Part shown: positions 33,980-45,800 of the stretch, in pieces | Position numbering within the stretch: position 1 is the first letter of the stretch | Layout: every line of letters begins with the position of its first letter | Assembly: GCA_029060725.1 (NCBI GenBank) | Contig: JAIDTL010000035.1 | Coordinates: forward strand, 31,633-95,632 | DNA length: 64,000 bases | From: Muribaculaceae bacterium | GTDB taxonomy: Bacteria; Bacteroidota; Bacteroidia; Bacteroidales; Muribaculaceae | Reading direction: 5' to 3' | Translations under genes and position numbers: made by a program | The notes under the pieces: model-generated | Told to the model about the DNA's origin: nothing | Databases searched by the model: none | What the model saw: the letters and a program-made list of their open reading frames with translations, nothing else

Positions 33980-36900
33980 TTACTTGATTATAATCTTTTT
34001 ATTTCCTATCAGATAGATTCCTTTCTCAAGACCTTCGGTAGCATTTGATGCTTTCACATCATTCTTGATCAATGTTCCATCCGTAGAGTAAACATTTACG
34101 ATTGCGTCAGGATTCATGCTGATAATGTCGACGGCATCAGTTTCCGGTTTGTAGAATAGACGGAAGTTGTCGAAGATTGTCCAGTCGCCATCTACCATTT
34201 CAAGCTTGCGTATACCGACACGAATATCTCCTGGTTGCTCCATAATTAATTCTACATTGTTGTCGGAATACTTGTGATCATTATTGAATGCAGTTGCTGC
34301 ACTATACATATTGTTAGGATAATTGCTATATTCCTCATCGTAGAGCGACATAACCGGCTTGGTGTTTTCGTTTATGTATAGTGTGGCAAGAATTTCTTCA
34401 GTACCGTCATTATGAGCAGGTTGAGCTGTCGCGGGTAGACCATATCGGTAGAATGCCTGAGCTTCAAGACGATAAGTCCCTGAAGGCATTGCCTTCAGCA
34501 CTTGGTATGTGTCAAACACCCGACTAAAATGCTCTGCGACATTGTTGGAAACTGCGGTAAATGCAGTTCCGCTCCAACCCGTATTGACATTATTGTCAAA
34601 GCTTGAATTCTTCATCAGATGAGTGATGTCGATATATCCATTTTCAAGTTTTTCACCCTCTGCAAGATACTTGCCGTTTGCTGCAATGAGCATATCATGA
34701 GCAGCCGGAAGAGCTTCAAGAAGTGAAGACACGGTGCGGTTTTCAGCAAGCACTTTCTCTGTATAATCAATAGCATCATTGAATGTGGACGTAGTTCCGG
34801 TCTCCTTGGCATTTTTGGCTTGACGGAGAAGTCCTTTAACCGAGCTATAAAGCTGAAGCATATCATATTCATCTTTATCCACATAGATTACAGAACCATG
34901 CTGGAAAGCACCTGTTCCAGCAAGTCTCACTGACAATCCTGTCTTCAGACCATCATAATCCATATCTGCAACCTTATAGTTGTAATCTCCGTCGAAACGC
35001 ATGAAATACATATTGTAGACATCCTCTCCAATTCTACGGATTTGAGTGGGAGCTTCTACTTGGGTAGTATTCTGGTCATCAACCTTTCCGATTTCAGTCC
35101 ACTTACTTCCTGTCAGAGTAGGCGAGGTGTATTCGAAAATACCTGTAGATGCAACTCCGGCTCCGGTTCTCTTGACGAGCATGTGATATAGACCGTCATA
35201 TTCATTGAATACGATGTCTGCATCGATTAGGGATACACCCGGATCCATCAAAAGTCTCGGCTGAGTGAGAGTCTTGAAATCCTTATCAGCGTATGAATAA
35301 TACATTCTGTCGTAGTGGTCCCAATCATTGGATGAGAGCAGCGAGTAATAAACGAGATATGCGCCTTCTCCGTTGTTGGCAGTAGCATCCCAAATGAATT
35401 GAGGTGCCCATACGCGGTCGATCTTTGCATATTCTTCATCAGTCTTGTAGCAATCGGTTGTAGCATCGCTGTCAGAGAAAATGGTTTTTCCTTTTCTGAA
35501 ATCGAAGACTGAGCTTTCCCAATGCACGAGGTCATAGCTGCGGAGAAGATCCATTCCATAATTGTTCCATTTTCCACTTTTGGCGTTGCACATATCTGTG
35601 GTCACCATAAAATATTCCTGTGAGCCTTGTCCGCGTCCGAGATAAGCATCACGCGTGCCCCCCTCGATACTTGCAAGCTCTGCAGTGTTGAATATCTCTT
35701 CTCCGTCAAGAAGTTGCTCGAATCGTTTTCCGAGTCCTTCTTTATCTCCGAGAGCCATATTGGTGATTTCCTTTCCGGAATTCATGTAAGTATAAAGGTA
35801 GCCATACCAATTATCGGCTGGAGCAAGACTTACGGGTAACTTAACAGTGCCTTCGGCACCATCAGGGAATTTTGCAATGACTGCTATTGTTCCAGCGTCT
35901 ATTGTCTTGTCAGTTGAATTGGGGCTTGTAATCTCTAATTGGGCAGAATGGCGATTGGAGGTCACCGCTATCATCAGAGGACCTCCGTCTGGGGTCTCCC
36001 ACTGGAGTTGAATTCCTGAGGAAGTCATTACCGGAAGCGAAGTGGACTGATGAAGCCAATTAAGCTTCTGTGAAATTGAAGTCAATTCTTCCTTAAGTGC
36101 GTTAAGCTGTTCTTCAGTCGCTGCTTTCCATACAGTTGGCGTAAAGTCAATGTCATCGAGCGCGATGGTCAGAATGGAAAGGGAATATGCAGGAGCTTCA
36201 TATTTCAGTGCATTGCCTTCGGCTAAAATGGTATTAGCTGACAATGGAGCTACTTTATAAGGATTCTCCATCGTGTTCTCATCCGTATCTGAAGCAGAGG
36301 TCAGGAGAGTAAGGTCTGCGTTAAGTATTCTGGCATTTGCCATATTGAGCACCACTTCTGAAGCTTGATCCCGGGTGTTGACGAGCTTTACATACATCAC
36401 CTTGTTTGCATCATCTATCGAAGAAGATACATATACTTTCCTTTCCGACGGAAGAGTAAGATCATGAATGAGTTCTCCATCAAGATAGCACTTGATTCTT
36501 GTTCCCTCCACTTCCATTCGTATGCGATAAGTTTTGCCTGACTGGATATTTCCGGCTTTAAGGTCATAGTCAGACTTTGTTCCGTTTGTGCATACTTGTA
36601 GACCATGCTGACCGTTGTTCCATCCTCCGATATTCCACCATATATAGTTGTCGCGGTCAGCCAAATTTACAGCTACGAGGAAACCCTCTGCGCCTGATTT
36701 TTTTGTAGCGTCGAGTTCAAGCACATAGCTTGAAGGAAGCACGGTATTGCAGAATGCTATGCGACCCTGTTCGGAACTGTTTTGCTGGCAAAGTTGTCCG
36801 TCCTTGATACTCCAGCCGGATGAAGGAAGATCCCAATTTCCTGCTTCTCCAGAGAAATCCTCTTCAAGCAGAATCTTACCATCCATATCCATTACTTTGA

Positions 36901-38599
36901 TATTATCGTATGATACAGTAGTAGACCATGAAGATACGCCAATTTTGTTTTCACCTCCATTTATAAGATTTCCTGATTCAGTCCACTTCACATTCTGCTT
37001 GCCAAGATATTGAGGCATAAGTTTCTGAACATAATAGGAAGGAGTGCCAAAAGATGACTCGTGGTTAAAGCGTATCATGTCAGGAAGCCAACCACCGCCA
37101 CGCTCCTCATGGTAGAAAATCGGTGCGTATGAAGCCATCACGCAAATATCTGAATTATTTTCCAAACCTTGCATATATACGGCTTCTCCAAGGGCTGCTC
37201 GAAGATGTCCGTTGGTGCCGTACCCGTCAGTCACTGCATATTCACCCACGTATACTTTCGGCCCGCTACGGTCGTAAGAGTCATACTTGGAATATCGCTG
37301 TTCAAACCATTTGGGAGTACGGTAGTAGTGCTCGTCTACCATCTCCACCGGGAAGGAATTGCGCCAAGATGGATCGTCAGTACCCCAAGCCTCAACGTTT
37401 CCGATAAGTGTTACTTCAGGATATTTCGCTTTGATTGCATCATAAAAAGCCTTGTAGCGTTCAGGGTAGTGGTCGCTTCTGTCATCATCGAAGTTATAGT
37501 TTTCATTTCCAATTTCGAGCAGTCGCATGTTGAATGGTTCAGGATGACCATTTTCCGCACGCTTTGCACCCCAGTAAGTGTTGATATCTCCATTGCAATA
37601 TTCCAAAGCATCGAGCGCTTCCTGGATATATTCATCGATATCGGTATAGTCTTTGATCCAGCCATGACCGATACCTACATTGACAACGAATAGAGGTTCG
37701 GCACCAAGATCTTCTGTAAGCTGAAGGAATTCATGAAATCCGAGACCGTCTGTGGATGGATAGCCCCAGTTGGCATTGAAGTGACCGGGACGTTCTTCAA
37801 TAGGACCGATAGTCTTTTTCCATTCGAAACGGCGCTGACCTTCAAGGGTGCCGTCTCCTTCAATGTAGCATCCTCCGGGGAATCTCACGAATTTTGGCTT
37901 GAGTCCTTCGAGCATTTTTGCAAGATCTTCACGGCATCCGTTTTCCCTGTCCATATAGGTCTTTGGGAATAGGCTTACCATACCGACCGTCACAGCCCCG
38001 GCATTGCTGAAAGTCAGATTGAAAGTGCATTTACCTGAATACTGATCTGTTTCAGGCGCATTCACGGGAATAGTGATTTTCTGCCATTTGCAGTCAAGGT
38101 CTATATCAGCAGTTCCTGATGCTACGGAGTTTCCATTTTCAGTGATAGATCCTGTGACTTTACCCTTATATCCATTGTCGCTCTTTAGCCAAACTGTAAG
38201 ATTGAAAGTATCTCCTCCACGGCATGGGATTCCCCAATAGCCGGTATTAGAAATTCCTTCATCAGCTCCGTTAAGCTTCAAATTGAGAGCTGCATGACGG
38301 TTTTCATTCATCAGATTAGCTCTTGTGATTGACATTGAAGCTTTTCCTATTGCCGACCAATAGTCTGGTGATGATGCGTCTTCAAAGCATCTGTTTCGGA
38401 TAAGTTCGGCATACAGGCCTCCATCTCCGGCATTGTTGATTTCTTCATAGAAGATGCCATACTGCAAAGGACTTATCATCGGTCCTCTTTTTGCGGCATC
38501 AAAATTAAGTGTCACTTGTGAAGAAATTCCAAGTGGAATCGCAGCAGCTAACAGTGTACCTGCTAACGATGAGATTAATTTTTGTCGCATATATTTCAA
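33980..38599 (-). CDS. Secreted multidomain alpha-L-arabinofuranosidase: GH51 + lectin-like + GH43-like
   Basis: 1539 residues with a signal peptide (ISSLAGTLLAAAIPLGISS). A GH51 module holds the acid/base Glu in EIGNENYN (near 363) and the nucleophile Glu in VYVGEYAV (near 451). A concanavalin/LamG-like domain (about 570-760, LLEEDFSGEAGNWDLPSSGW) is inserted before the GH51 beta domain. A GH43-like module follows (about 970-1290) with triad candidates in TRDAYLGRG, SLIDADIVF and QVEAPTQIR and the family stretch WAPQFIWD. A C-terminal jelly-roll-like domain and a short sorting-like tail (VNVYSTDGTLI...GIYLIGNKK) end the chain. It would remove arabinose from arabinan or arabinoxylan. Two glycosidase folds in one chain is uncommon. 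Confidence 0.85.
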   Translation of the reverse strand: MKYMRQKLISSLAGTLLAAAIPLGISSQVTLNFDAAKRGPMISPLQYGIFYEEINNAGDGGLYAELIRNRCFEDASSPDYWSAIGKASMSITRANLMNENRHAALNLKLNGADEGISNTGYWGIPCRGGDTFNLTVWLKSDNGYKGKVTGSITENGNSVASGTADIDLDCKWQKITIPVNAPETDQYSGKCTFNLTFSNAGAVTVGMVSLFPKTYMDRENGCREDLAKMLEGLKPKFVRFPGGCYIEGDGTLEGQRRFEWKKTIGPIEERPGHFNANWGYPSTDGLGFHEFLQLTEDLGAEPLFVVNVGIGHGWIKDYTDIDEYIQEALDALEYCNGDINTYWGAKRAENGHPEPFNMRLLEIGNENYNFDDDRSDHYPERYKAFYDAIKAKYPEVTLIGNVEAWGTDDPSWRNSFPVEMVDEHYYRTPKWFEQRYSKYDSYDRSGPKVYVGEYAVTDGYGTNGHLRAALGEAVYMQGLENNSDICVMASYAPIFYHEERGGGWLPDMIRFNHESSFGTPSYYVQKLMPQYLGKQNVKWTESGNLINGGENKIGVSSWSTTVSYDNIKVMDMDGKILLEEDFSGEAGNWDLPSSGWSIKDGQLCQQNSSEQGRIAFCNTVLPSSYVLELDATKKSGAEGFLVAVNLADRDNYIWWNIGGWNNGQHGLQVCTNGTKSDYDLKAGNIQSGKTYRIRMEVEGTRIKCYLDGELIHDLTLPSERKVYVSSSIDDANKVMYVKLVNTRDQASEVVLNMANARILNADLTLLTSASDTDENTMENPYKVAPLSANTILAEGNALKYEAPAYSLSILTIALDDIDFTPTVWKAATEEQLNALKEELTSISQKLNWLHQSTSLPVMTSSGIQLQWETPDGGPLMIAVTSNRHSAQLEITSPNSTDKTIDAGTIAVIAKFPDGAEGTVKLPVSLAPADNWYGYLYTYMNSGKEITNMALGDKEGLGKRFEQLLDGEEIFNTAELASIEGGTRDAYLGRGQGSQEYFMVTTDMCNAKSGKWNNYGMDLLRSYDLVHWESSVFDFRKGKTIFSDSDATTDCYKTDEEYAKIDRVWAPQFIWDATANNGEGAYLVYYSLLSSNDWDHYDRMYYSYADKDFKTLTQPRLLMDPGVSLIDADIVFNEYDGLYHMLVKRTGAGVASTGIFEYTSPTLTGSKWTEIGKVDDQNTTQVEAPTQIRRIGEDVYNMYFMRFDGDYNYKVADMDYDGLKTGLSVRLAGTGAFQHGSVIYVDKDEYDMLQLYSSVKGLLRQAKNAKETGTTSTFNDAIDYTEKVLAENRTVSSLLEALPAAHDMLIAANGKYLAEGEKLENGYIDITHLMKNSSFDNNVNTGWSGTAFTAVSNNVAEHFSRVFDTYQVLKAMPSGTYRLEAQAFYRYGLPATAQPAHNDGTEEILATLYINENTKPVMSLYDEEYSNYPNNMYSAATAFNNDHKYSDNNVELIMEQPGDIRVGIRKLEMVDGDWTIFDNFRLFYKPETDAVDIISMNPDAIVNVYSTDGTLIKNDVKASNATEGLEKGIYLIGNKKIIIK

Positions 38600-38622
38600 T
38601 AGTTAGGTTTTTATTCCGGATG

Positions 38623-38654
38623 CAAATATAATAAAGATTTGATAATTTGACAAA
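38623..38654 (-). promoter_or_regulatory. Promoter of the GH51-GH43 gene
   Basis: Minus-strand TTTG (38651-38654), 20-base spacer, TATATTTG (38623-38630), 24 bases before the ATG. Full consensus match. Confidence 0.75.
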
Positions 38655-38665
38655 TAATACTAAAA

Positions 38666-40081
38666 TTATGTGCGATCTTTGAAGTAAGAATATGTTGACT
38701 GCACTTTCCTCACAAAGTTAACAGTCTCTTTCCCTCGGAAATATCCATTTTTTACTACAGGATCGCGGTAATATGCCGGTTTCGACTTCATGATCGCTGC
38801 CACCTCTACATTGTCGTCCCATTTCTGCGAATTGAGCCCATATTTATTAGCAAGCGCAATCGCGTCAAGGATATGTCCTGGACCTGAATTATATGAAGCA
38901 AGTATGAAATTTTCTCTTTCAATCGGATCCGGCACCTTCTTTTCAAACAGATTGTTCAGATCCGACAATATATTAATTGCGACATCTACACATTTCGACG
39001 GATTGAGCATTTCTTCAGGAGTATAATCGTAAGATTCCGCTGTGCGAGGCATCACCTGCATTATGCCCATGGCACCCGCCCAACTTCTTACATCTGCATC
39101 AAAATGAGACTCCACGTAAGCAATAGCAGCAATAAGTCGCCAGTCAAGACCTGATTTCTTTGCGGCAGCCTTGAAGACATTATCATAGTTGGATATTCGG
39201 CCATCTGTAAATGTAAGCAGCCTAAGATCTTCTAAATCATCATGTGGACCATCAAAGAATTCAAGCTTGGAAAGATGATAATATTTTTTGAATAAGTCCC
39301 TCTCATCATTCTTTTCATCGGCAAACCATTTGTCGAGAGCTTTGGCAATACCTTGAGATTCTGATGCCACGGCCCAACGTGAGTATTGATCAAGACTGAC
39401 TTTGACAGATATATCGAGACCCGGATAATAGGAGAGAGCCGCTTCAGCTACATCTGAGTCAACAATTGTCAATGGAATCTCACCTTTCCATACCATATTC
39501 AGCAAGTCATCGTCGCTTATTGTATCTTTCGCTACAGTCTTTATTTTGATTCCTCCTCCTATTTCTTCATCAAGATTTATGATTCGATAATAATATTTTG
39601 AATCATTTTGTACCGATACTTCGCGACCAACAAGATCTGTAACATCTTTTACAACAGAATCTTTTGACAAATCAATGTTTTGCACCAGAACTTGGTTGCT
39701 CACATTGCGAGGTCCGCAAAGTAGCACACGGTCTTGAAACTCAGCTGTGACAGGCACAGGGCTCGCCAGTACATCTATTTTCCCTTCATCAAGCCATTGT
39801 ATCATTTCAGATATTGTGCCGCCTACAATAACTTTGAATTCAATTCCATAAAATTTTGTGAATCTTGACATCAATTCATAATCATATCCCATTGGGGTGC
39901 CACGATAGTCAAAATAGGTGGTTGGGGAGTTGAGCATACCTACACGTAAGGTGTCAGGAAGCTGGACATGCATCCCATCAAGATCTATTTCATGTCCTTT
40001 CTTGCGTCCGCACTGACAGGATGTCATAACAAATGCAGATATTATAAATATAATGGTGGCAAAAGTCTTTAGTTTTTTCAT
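38666..40081 (-). CDS. MltF-like lytic transglycosylase with solute-binding domain
   Basis: 471 residues from the ATG at 40081. That start is preferred over 40120 because it gives a clean lipoprotein signal (MKKLKTFATIIFIISAFVMTSC). A periplasmic substrate-binding (SBP_bac_3) domain spans about 40-280 (LRVGMLNSPTTYFDYRGTPM). A lysozyme-like SLT domain follows, with the catalytic Glu in AYVESHFDADV (near 322), GAMGIMQVMP and ASYNSGPGHI. This is the MltF layout: cleavage of peptidoglycan glycan strands to anhydromuropeptides, gated by a sensory domain. It is monocistronic. Confidence 0.9.
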   Translation of the reverse strand: MKKLKTFATIIFIISAFVMTSCQCGRKKGHEIDLDGMHVQLPDTLRVGMLNSPTTYFDYRGTPMGYDYELMSRFTKFYGIEFKVIVGGTISEMIQWLDEGKIDVLASPVPVTAEFQDRVLLCGPRNVSNQVLVQNIDLSKDSVVKDVTDLVGREVSVQNDSKYYYRIINLDEEIGGGIKIKTVAKDTISDDDLLNMVWKGEIPLTIVDSDVAEAALSYYPGLDISVKVSLDQYSRWAVASESQGIAKALDKWFADEKNDERDLFKKYYHLSKLEFFDGPHDDLEDLRLLTFTDGRISNYDNVFKAAAKKSGLDWRLIAAIAYVESHFDADVRSWAGAMGIMQVMPRTAESYDYTPEEMLNPSKCVDVAINILSDLNNLFEKKVPDPIERENFILASYNSGPGHILDAIALANKYGLNSQKWDDNVEVAAIMKSKPAYYRDPVVKNGYFRGKETVNFVRKVQSTYSYFKDRT

Positions 40082-40182
40082 GACATTAGTCTTTTTTTGA
40101 ATATCCGGTATGTTGCTCATTCTTTGCCTATTTCATCACCTTAGTAACTGCAAAGATAAGTGATTATATTTATTTTTGAATG

Positions 40183-40214
40183 CAAATTTACTAAAACTCT
40201 TTTGATTATGCAAA
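40183..40214 (-). promoter_or_regulatory. Promoter of the mltF-like gene
   Basis: Minus-strand TTTG (40211-40214), 20-base spacer, TAAATTTG (40183-40190). A second -7-like box, TATCTTTG (40151-40158), lies closer but its spacing to a TTTG is too long (24). The rest of the roughly 370-base gap to hppA is AT-rich with no other gene or hairpin that I can support. Confidence 0.7.
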
Positions 40215-40370
40215 ATTTTAGTAATTATTTAACTGATATATGATTTGTAAGTTTGTAATATTGGGTTATAAAATTCTTATTATGACATAATAAAAATTTT
40301 GATGTGTAGAAATAAATGTTAAAAAATTAGAAAAATAGACTTTTTATGTAAAAATTTCACAAATTTCTAT

Positions 40371-40378
40371 TAATTTTG
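40371..40378 (+). promoter_or_regulatory. -7 box of hppA
   Basis: TAATTTTG, 69 bases before the hppA ATG. No TTG lies at the usual distance upstream (only T-rich sequence). Confidence 0.5.
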
Positions 40379-40447
40379 CACCGAATTTTTGCAAATTCAA
40401 AATAACTAATTTTTAATAACTCATCAACAACTTTTTTAGGTATTACA

Positions 40448-42691
40448 ATGGTTAATAATCTATTTTGGCTTGTGCCCGCTTCTTCAGTAGTAGCATTAGC
40501 GCTCGCTTTTTATTTTTTCCGTTGGATGAAAGGTCAGGATGAGGGCACGGACACTATGAAGAAGATCGCTTCTCATGTGCGTCAAGGAGCCATGTCCTAC
40601 CTGCGTCAGCAATACAAGATAGTGACAGTGGTGTTCCTCTGCCTTGTAGTGCTTTTCTCCATTATGGCATACGGTTTTCACGTTCAGAATGAATGGGTGC
40701 CCGTTGCATTCCTCACCGGTGGTTTCTTTTCCGGGCTTGCCGGTTTCTTGGGAATGAAGACGGCTACATACGCATCTGCCCGCACTGCCAATGCTGCCCG
40801 CGAATCACTAAACTCCGGTCTTAAAGTGGCATTCCGTTCCGGTGCTGTAATGGGTCTGGTAGTGGTCGGTCTTGGTCTTCTTGATATCTCTTTCTGGTAT
40901 CTAATCCTCAATTGGGCTATTGATCTTCCTGATACACAGAAACTCACAATGATCACTACTACAATGCTTACCTTCGGTATGGGTGCAAGTACGCAGGCTC
41001 TGTTCGCGCGTGTAGGTGGTGGCATATATACAAAGGCTGCCGACGTAGGTGCTGACCTTGTAGGCAAAGTCGAGGCTGGAATTCCGGAAGACGATCCTCG
41101 TAATCCTGCCACAATCGCAGACAATGTAGGTGACAATGTAGGTGATGTAGCCGGTATGGGTGCGGATCTTTATGAGTCATATTGCGGGTCAATCCTTGCA
41201 ACAGCTGCTCTTGGTGCAGCTGCCGGTGCCGTTGGTTTTATGGATGTGGAAGCAGGAAGCGTAGCCCTTCAGACTAAGGCGGTCATGGCTCCAATGCTAA
41301 TTGCTGCTGTCGGCATTCTTTTGTCGATTATTGGAATCTTTGCAGTGAAGACGAAGGAAAACGCTACAATGAAGAATCTTCTTGGAGCCCTTGCCACAGG
41401 TACAAACCTCAGTTCTGCACTCATTGTTGCTGCTACATTCCTCATCATGTGGGCGCTTGAGATTCCCAATTGGATCAATCTTTCACTCTCTGTAGTAGTA
41501 GGTCTTTTCGTTGGTATTGTAATTGGTCAAGCTACAGAATATTACACATCTCAGTCTTACAAACCTACTAAGAAACTTGCTGAAAGCGGAACTACCGGGC
41601 CTGCTACAGTAATTATTTCCGGTGTTGGTCTTGGTATGATCTCTACTGCAGTGCCTGTGATTGCTGTTGTATTTGGTATTATCATGAGCTATTACCTTGC
41701 ATCCGGTTTTGATTTCGCTAACATTTCATGGGGCCTTTATGGTATAGGTATAGCTGCCGTCGGTATGCTTTCAACTCTTGGTATCACTCTTGCTACAGAT
41801 GCTTACGGACCTATCGCTGACAATGCAGGTGGAAATGCTGAAATGAGTAGTCTTGGCGAAAATGTTCGCAAGCGCACAGATGCTCTCGACTCGCTTGGCA
41901 ACACTACTGCAGCTACAGGTAAGGGTTTTGCTATCGGTTCTGCCGCTCTCACAGGTCTTGCTCTTCTTGCTTCATACGTCGAAGAAATCCGTATGGGTCT
42001 TCACCACATCGGACAAGAGTTCATCCAAGTTGGCACTACTATCGACCCTGTAAGCAATCTTGAGATACCGCGTATGATAGCTTTGAATCAAGCTACATTC
42101 CGAGATTTTATGGTGGCATACGATGTCAATCTAATGAACCCTATGGTACTTTCCGGTATGTTTATTGGTGCCATGATGGCATTCCTTTTCTGTGGTCTGA
42201 CTATGAATGCTGTAGGTCGTGCCGCTTCTCACATGGTTGAGGAAGTTCGTCGTCAGTTCCGTGAAATAAAGGGAATTCTTACCGGTCAAGCAGAACCTGA
42301 TTATGCTCGCTGTGTGCAGATTTCTACAAAGGGTGCTCAGCGTGAGATGGTATTCCCATCACTGCTTGCTATAGCTGTTCCTATTATCGTAGGTCTAATA
42401 TTCGGGGTTCCAGGAGTCATCGGTCTTCTTATCGGTGGTCTTTCAGCAGGATTTGTATTGGCTGTATTCATGGCAAACTCAGGTGGTGCTTGGGATAACG
42501 CCAAGAAATATATTGAAGAAGGTAACTTCGGTGGCAAAGGAAGTGAAGTTCATAAGGCGACAGTTGTTGGCGACACCGTCGGTGACCCATTCAAGGATAC
42601 ATCCGGTCCAAGTCTTAACATCCTCATCAAATTGATGTCGATGGTAGCAATTGTAATGGCTGGCCTTACGGTTTCCTGGAGTCTTTTCTAA
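40448..42691 (+). CDS. hppA: Membrane pyrophosphatase, K+-dependent (probably Na+-pumping)
   Basis: 747 residues with about 16 hydrophobic segments. It hydrolyses PPi to drive Na+ and/or H+ out of the cytoplasm. Catalytic loops are intact: [20 protein letters not shown] with [37 protein letters not shown], and [19 protein letters not shown]. The K+-dependence determinant is Ala in [10 protein letters not shown], where K+-independent enzymes have Lys. Na+ transport is inferred from the K+-dependent class and the Bacteroidales setting. Single-gene unit, ended by a bidirectional terminator. Confidence 0.95.
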   Translation: MVNNLFWLVPASSVVALALAFYFFRWMKGQDEGTDTMKKIASHVRQGAMSYLRQQYKIVTVVFLCLVVLFSIMAYGFHVQNEWVPVAFLTGGFFSGLAGFLGMKTATYASARTANAARESLNSGLKVAFRSGAVMGLVVVGLGLLDISFWYLILNWAIDLPDTQKLTMITTTMLTFGMGASTQALFARVGGGIYTKAADVGADLVGKVEAGIPEDDPRNPATIADNVGDNVGDVAGMGADLYESYCGSILATAALGAAAGAVGFMDVEAGSVALQTKAVMAPMLIAAVGILLSIIGIFAVKTKENATMKNLLGALATGTNLSSALIVAATFLIMWALEIPNWINLSLSVVVGLFVGIVIGQATEYYTSQSYKPTKKLAESGTTGPATVIISGVGLGMISTAVPVIAVVFGIIMSYYLASGFDFANISWGLYGIGIAAVGMLSTLGITLATDAYGPIADNAGGNAEMSSLGENVRKRTDALDSLGNTTAATGKGFAIGSAALTGLALLASYVEEIRMGLHHIGQEFIQVGTTIDPVSNLEIPRMIALNQATFRDFMVAYDVNLMNPMVLSGMFIGAMMAFLFCGLTMNAVGRAASHMVEEVRRQFREIKGILTGQAEPDYARCVQISTKGAQREMVFPSLLAIAVPIIVGLIFGVPGVIGLLIGGLSAGFVLAVFMANSGGAWDNAKKYIEEGNFGGKGSEVHKATVVGDTVGDPFKDTSGPSLNILIKLMSMVAIVMAGLTVSWSLF

Positions 42692-42710
42692 AAACATAAT
42701 AATAAATGAA

Positions 42711-42749
42711 AAAAAGGAGTCAAGCAAAACAACTTGACTCCTTTTTTTA
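42711..42749 (+). terminator. Bidirectional terminator between hppA and sbcC
   Basis: Perfect 14-bp stem AAAAAGGAGTCAAG / CTTGACTCCTTTTT (42711-42724 and 42733-42746) with an 8-base loop. T-runs on both strands let it serve hppA and the converging sbcC. Confidence 0.88.
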
Positions 42750-42827
42750 TATGACTCCAAGATCCCAATCTAAAGGATTTCATTGCTTCCCAGACTATTT
42801 GGGGTGATGTTAGAATTTGCATAAAGA

Positions 42828-45800
42828 TTACGGAATAACGATTTTTGATCGTCCTTCTCCAAAACTATGAAGCTGTATTTGACAATCTATCTGCTCTGTA
42901 AGTTCTTCGCGGTGGGAGATGACTCCAACACGTCTGCCGGACTGACCATTGATCTCAGGTAATCGCCTCAGAGTACTCATCACCATATCGAGACTCTTTG
43001 CGTCGAGAGTTCCGAATCCTTCATCAATGAAGAGAATATCTACATTCATATCAGGTCTGTTCATTGCCGACAAGGCAAGAGAAAGAGCAAGAGAGATCAT
43101 AAATCGTTCCCCTCCTGAAAGGACAGTTACGCTACGAGGTTCGTTATTGTTATAGCGGTCTTTGACGAGAATTGACAGATGCTCATTTTCATCGCTGCAA
43201 GTGAGTATATAATGGTCGGTGATCTGACGTAGATATATATTGGCGTTATTTAGAAGTGGACGCAGTATATGCGACTGTACAAGGGTCCTAAACCGTGTGC
43301 CTCCGAAATAGCGATTCATTATTACCCATTTTTCCATTCGGACTCTTTTGTTTTCAAGTTCGATTCGATGGCTATCGGTCTCTTTTCTAATTTTAGCATT
43401 TGCATCTAATTTTTCCTTTATTACACCAAGGCTTAGCGAAAGCTCACGATATTGATTTTCGAGCGACTCTAAGCGTGCCTTAAGGATATCCGGATTTTCA
43501 ATCTCAGACTCATCTTTGATGTGCAGAGCTGTCATATTCTCTTGTTTTTTCTTAGATGCCTCTTCAAGACGAGTAGCAAGACTTTGTCTTTCTTTGACAT
43601 GAATATCTTGCTTCTTTCTCATGATTTGTATTTCATCAGTCGCTTTGATTAGCTGCCGCAGAGTGGCTTCAGTTGTTCCACTCTTAACATAATAATCAAG
43701 CAGCCTTTTATCCCTATCATGGATTAATGATTCATTGTCAGCAATTCTGTACTTAATTGTCTCAATTAAGATATGGAAATCGTACCAAATTTTCTGAATG
43801 TCATCTGTCTTGATACTATTAAAATTTTCTGACTTTGACTTTGATTCTAAAGGCTCATAATCTTTCAGAAGCATCAAAAGTTTTTCTTTTATATTGGCGA
43901 TTGATTCCAAATTCTTGAGATTAGCTTTGTAGTCAGCTTCTTCTTTTGTAAATGCAGTAATTTTCTCTGAATAGTTATCTGCATCTTTTTTTAGCTGACC
44001 GGCAATACTGATTGGGTCTTTATTCCATTCGCTGTCATAAATATTTAGGTTTTTAGAGAGCAAAAGGAGCAAATCATTCTTTTCATTTTTCAGTTCGATT
44101 GCTCTATCCTTAGAATGCTTTATGGTCTGATCTTTTTGCGCAAGAGTTCGAAGTGAATCTTGTAGTTTTCTGTCTTCTGCTTTTAGCCCATCGTCAATGG
44201 AAGTCTTGCGCTTGATGAGTTCGTCAATCTCCTTTTGAATTTTCTCTGCACGCTCCAAAAGTTGGGAATTGCTTTTTATTATACTCTCAATAGATGATAT
44301 TTCATCAGCTATAGTCTCCTTTAGATTGTCTGTAGGGCTTAGGTCGAGCTTAATGACAGTTTGTTTTATATCATTCTCATTTTTGCATATCTTATTCTTG
44401 CGTTTCTTTAGATCATTTTCTTTGGCTTTCAGTTCGCCTGAAAGGATGTCAAGATCTCTCTTTGCCTCATCAGCTCTTTTTTTAGACGATGCATAAGAGG
44501 CTGCACATTTTTTCTTTTCCTCTTCAAGAGGGAAAAGAATTTTGGAAAAATAATTTTCGTTGTTCCATTCTTGGAATTTATCTTCAATTGATTGTCCGCA
44601 AAGAGGGCAATGCGTTGCATGTTCTTCTGCAAGCTGGCGTCTTATTGCCTTGAAATTATCCTCTACACACTGAAGCATTGTCCTATATCGACTTTCTGAC
44701 TCTTCTTTTTCCTTTTCTAACTTGCCGCATTCAGCTGAAGCCTTTTCTGAAATATCTGTCAGTTTTGACAGGGATTTGACAATTTTTGAGATTTCCTTTT
44801 CGGTTTTGTTACTCTCTTCTATTTCAGTGTATACTGCTTCTAAACGAGAAGAAAGGTCCTTTAAGCAAGATTGTCTCTTCACCATTTTGTCTTTTTCTTC
44901 TCGAAGCAAAGATGGTTTTAAAGCATCTCGTTCATTAGTTTTCTCATCAATTATAGTTTGGCTTTCAGCACAGCGCTTATTCATTTCAGCTACTATGCCT
45001 TTCTGCGACGAGATTGTTTGTATAAGGACTTCTAACTCTGCATTGACTTTTTCTATTTCACGTTCTTTCTTATTTATCTCTTCGCCTATCGTTACAAATC
45101 GCTTAATATTATTGATTACGGCTGAAGACATTGCAAAGAGTTCCTTAAGCGGAGCTTGGCGTTCTATCCAAAGTCTTTGCTGCTCAAGGTTAGCAAATGT
45201 CATTTTAGCATCTTGTTCACGTTTGGATAAGTCGTCAGAAAGTAATATAAAATATGTTTTCTTTTCTTGAAGAGTTTTTTTATCGGCATCAAGAGAATCT
45301 GTAGCTTTTATTTTGTCGGAAAGTAATTCTCTATAAGTTGTCGTAGTATCCCAGAGATTAAGGATAGCGTTTCTTTCCTTATAGTCTACGGACTCCTCAA
45401 GTTCCCTTAATCTTTTGCTTTCTTCTTGTAGGCCGGTCAATTCTTTATTGACATTTATGAGATCTTCGGTATTTTTAATACATTGTCGAATTCTTTCTGT
45501 CTCTTTATGGCACGCTGCGGCTTGAGCCACCTTTACAGATTGGTCTTCAGTCAATTTGTCAATAGTTTCCTTGTCGAGTATCTTTTTACTTAGCTCATCA
45601 TATATCTTCTTGCTTGTCTCATATTCTTGCTTAGAAGTCTTGAAAATGGTGGTTATGGCATCTCCATAACGTGAAAAGATATCAGTTGCCGTAAGTTGCT
45701 CAAGTATTCGTTCCCTCTCTTCTTTTTTGCCAGTAAGGAACGTCTCAAACTGACCTTGCGCAAGCATAGCCATTCTGCTGAACTGCTCAAAAGTCAGACC

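Noticed and set aside
40151-40158. Second -7 box (TATCTTTG) for the mltF-like gene
   Set aside because: Spacing to the nearest TTTG is 24 bases, outside the usual 19-21; the upstream box at 40183 has perfect spacing.
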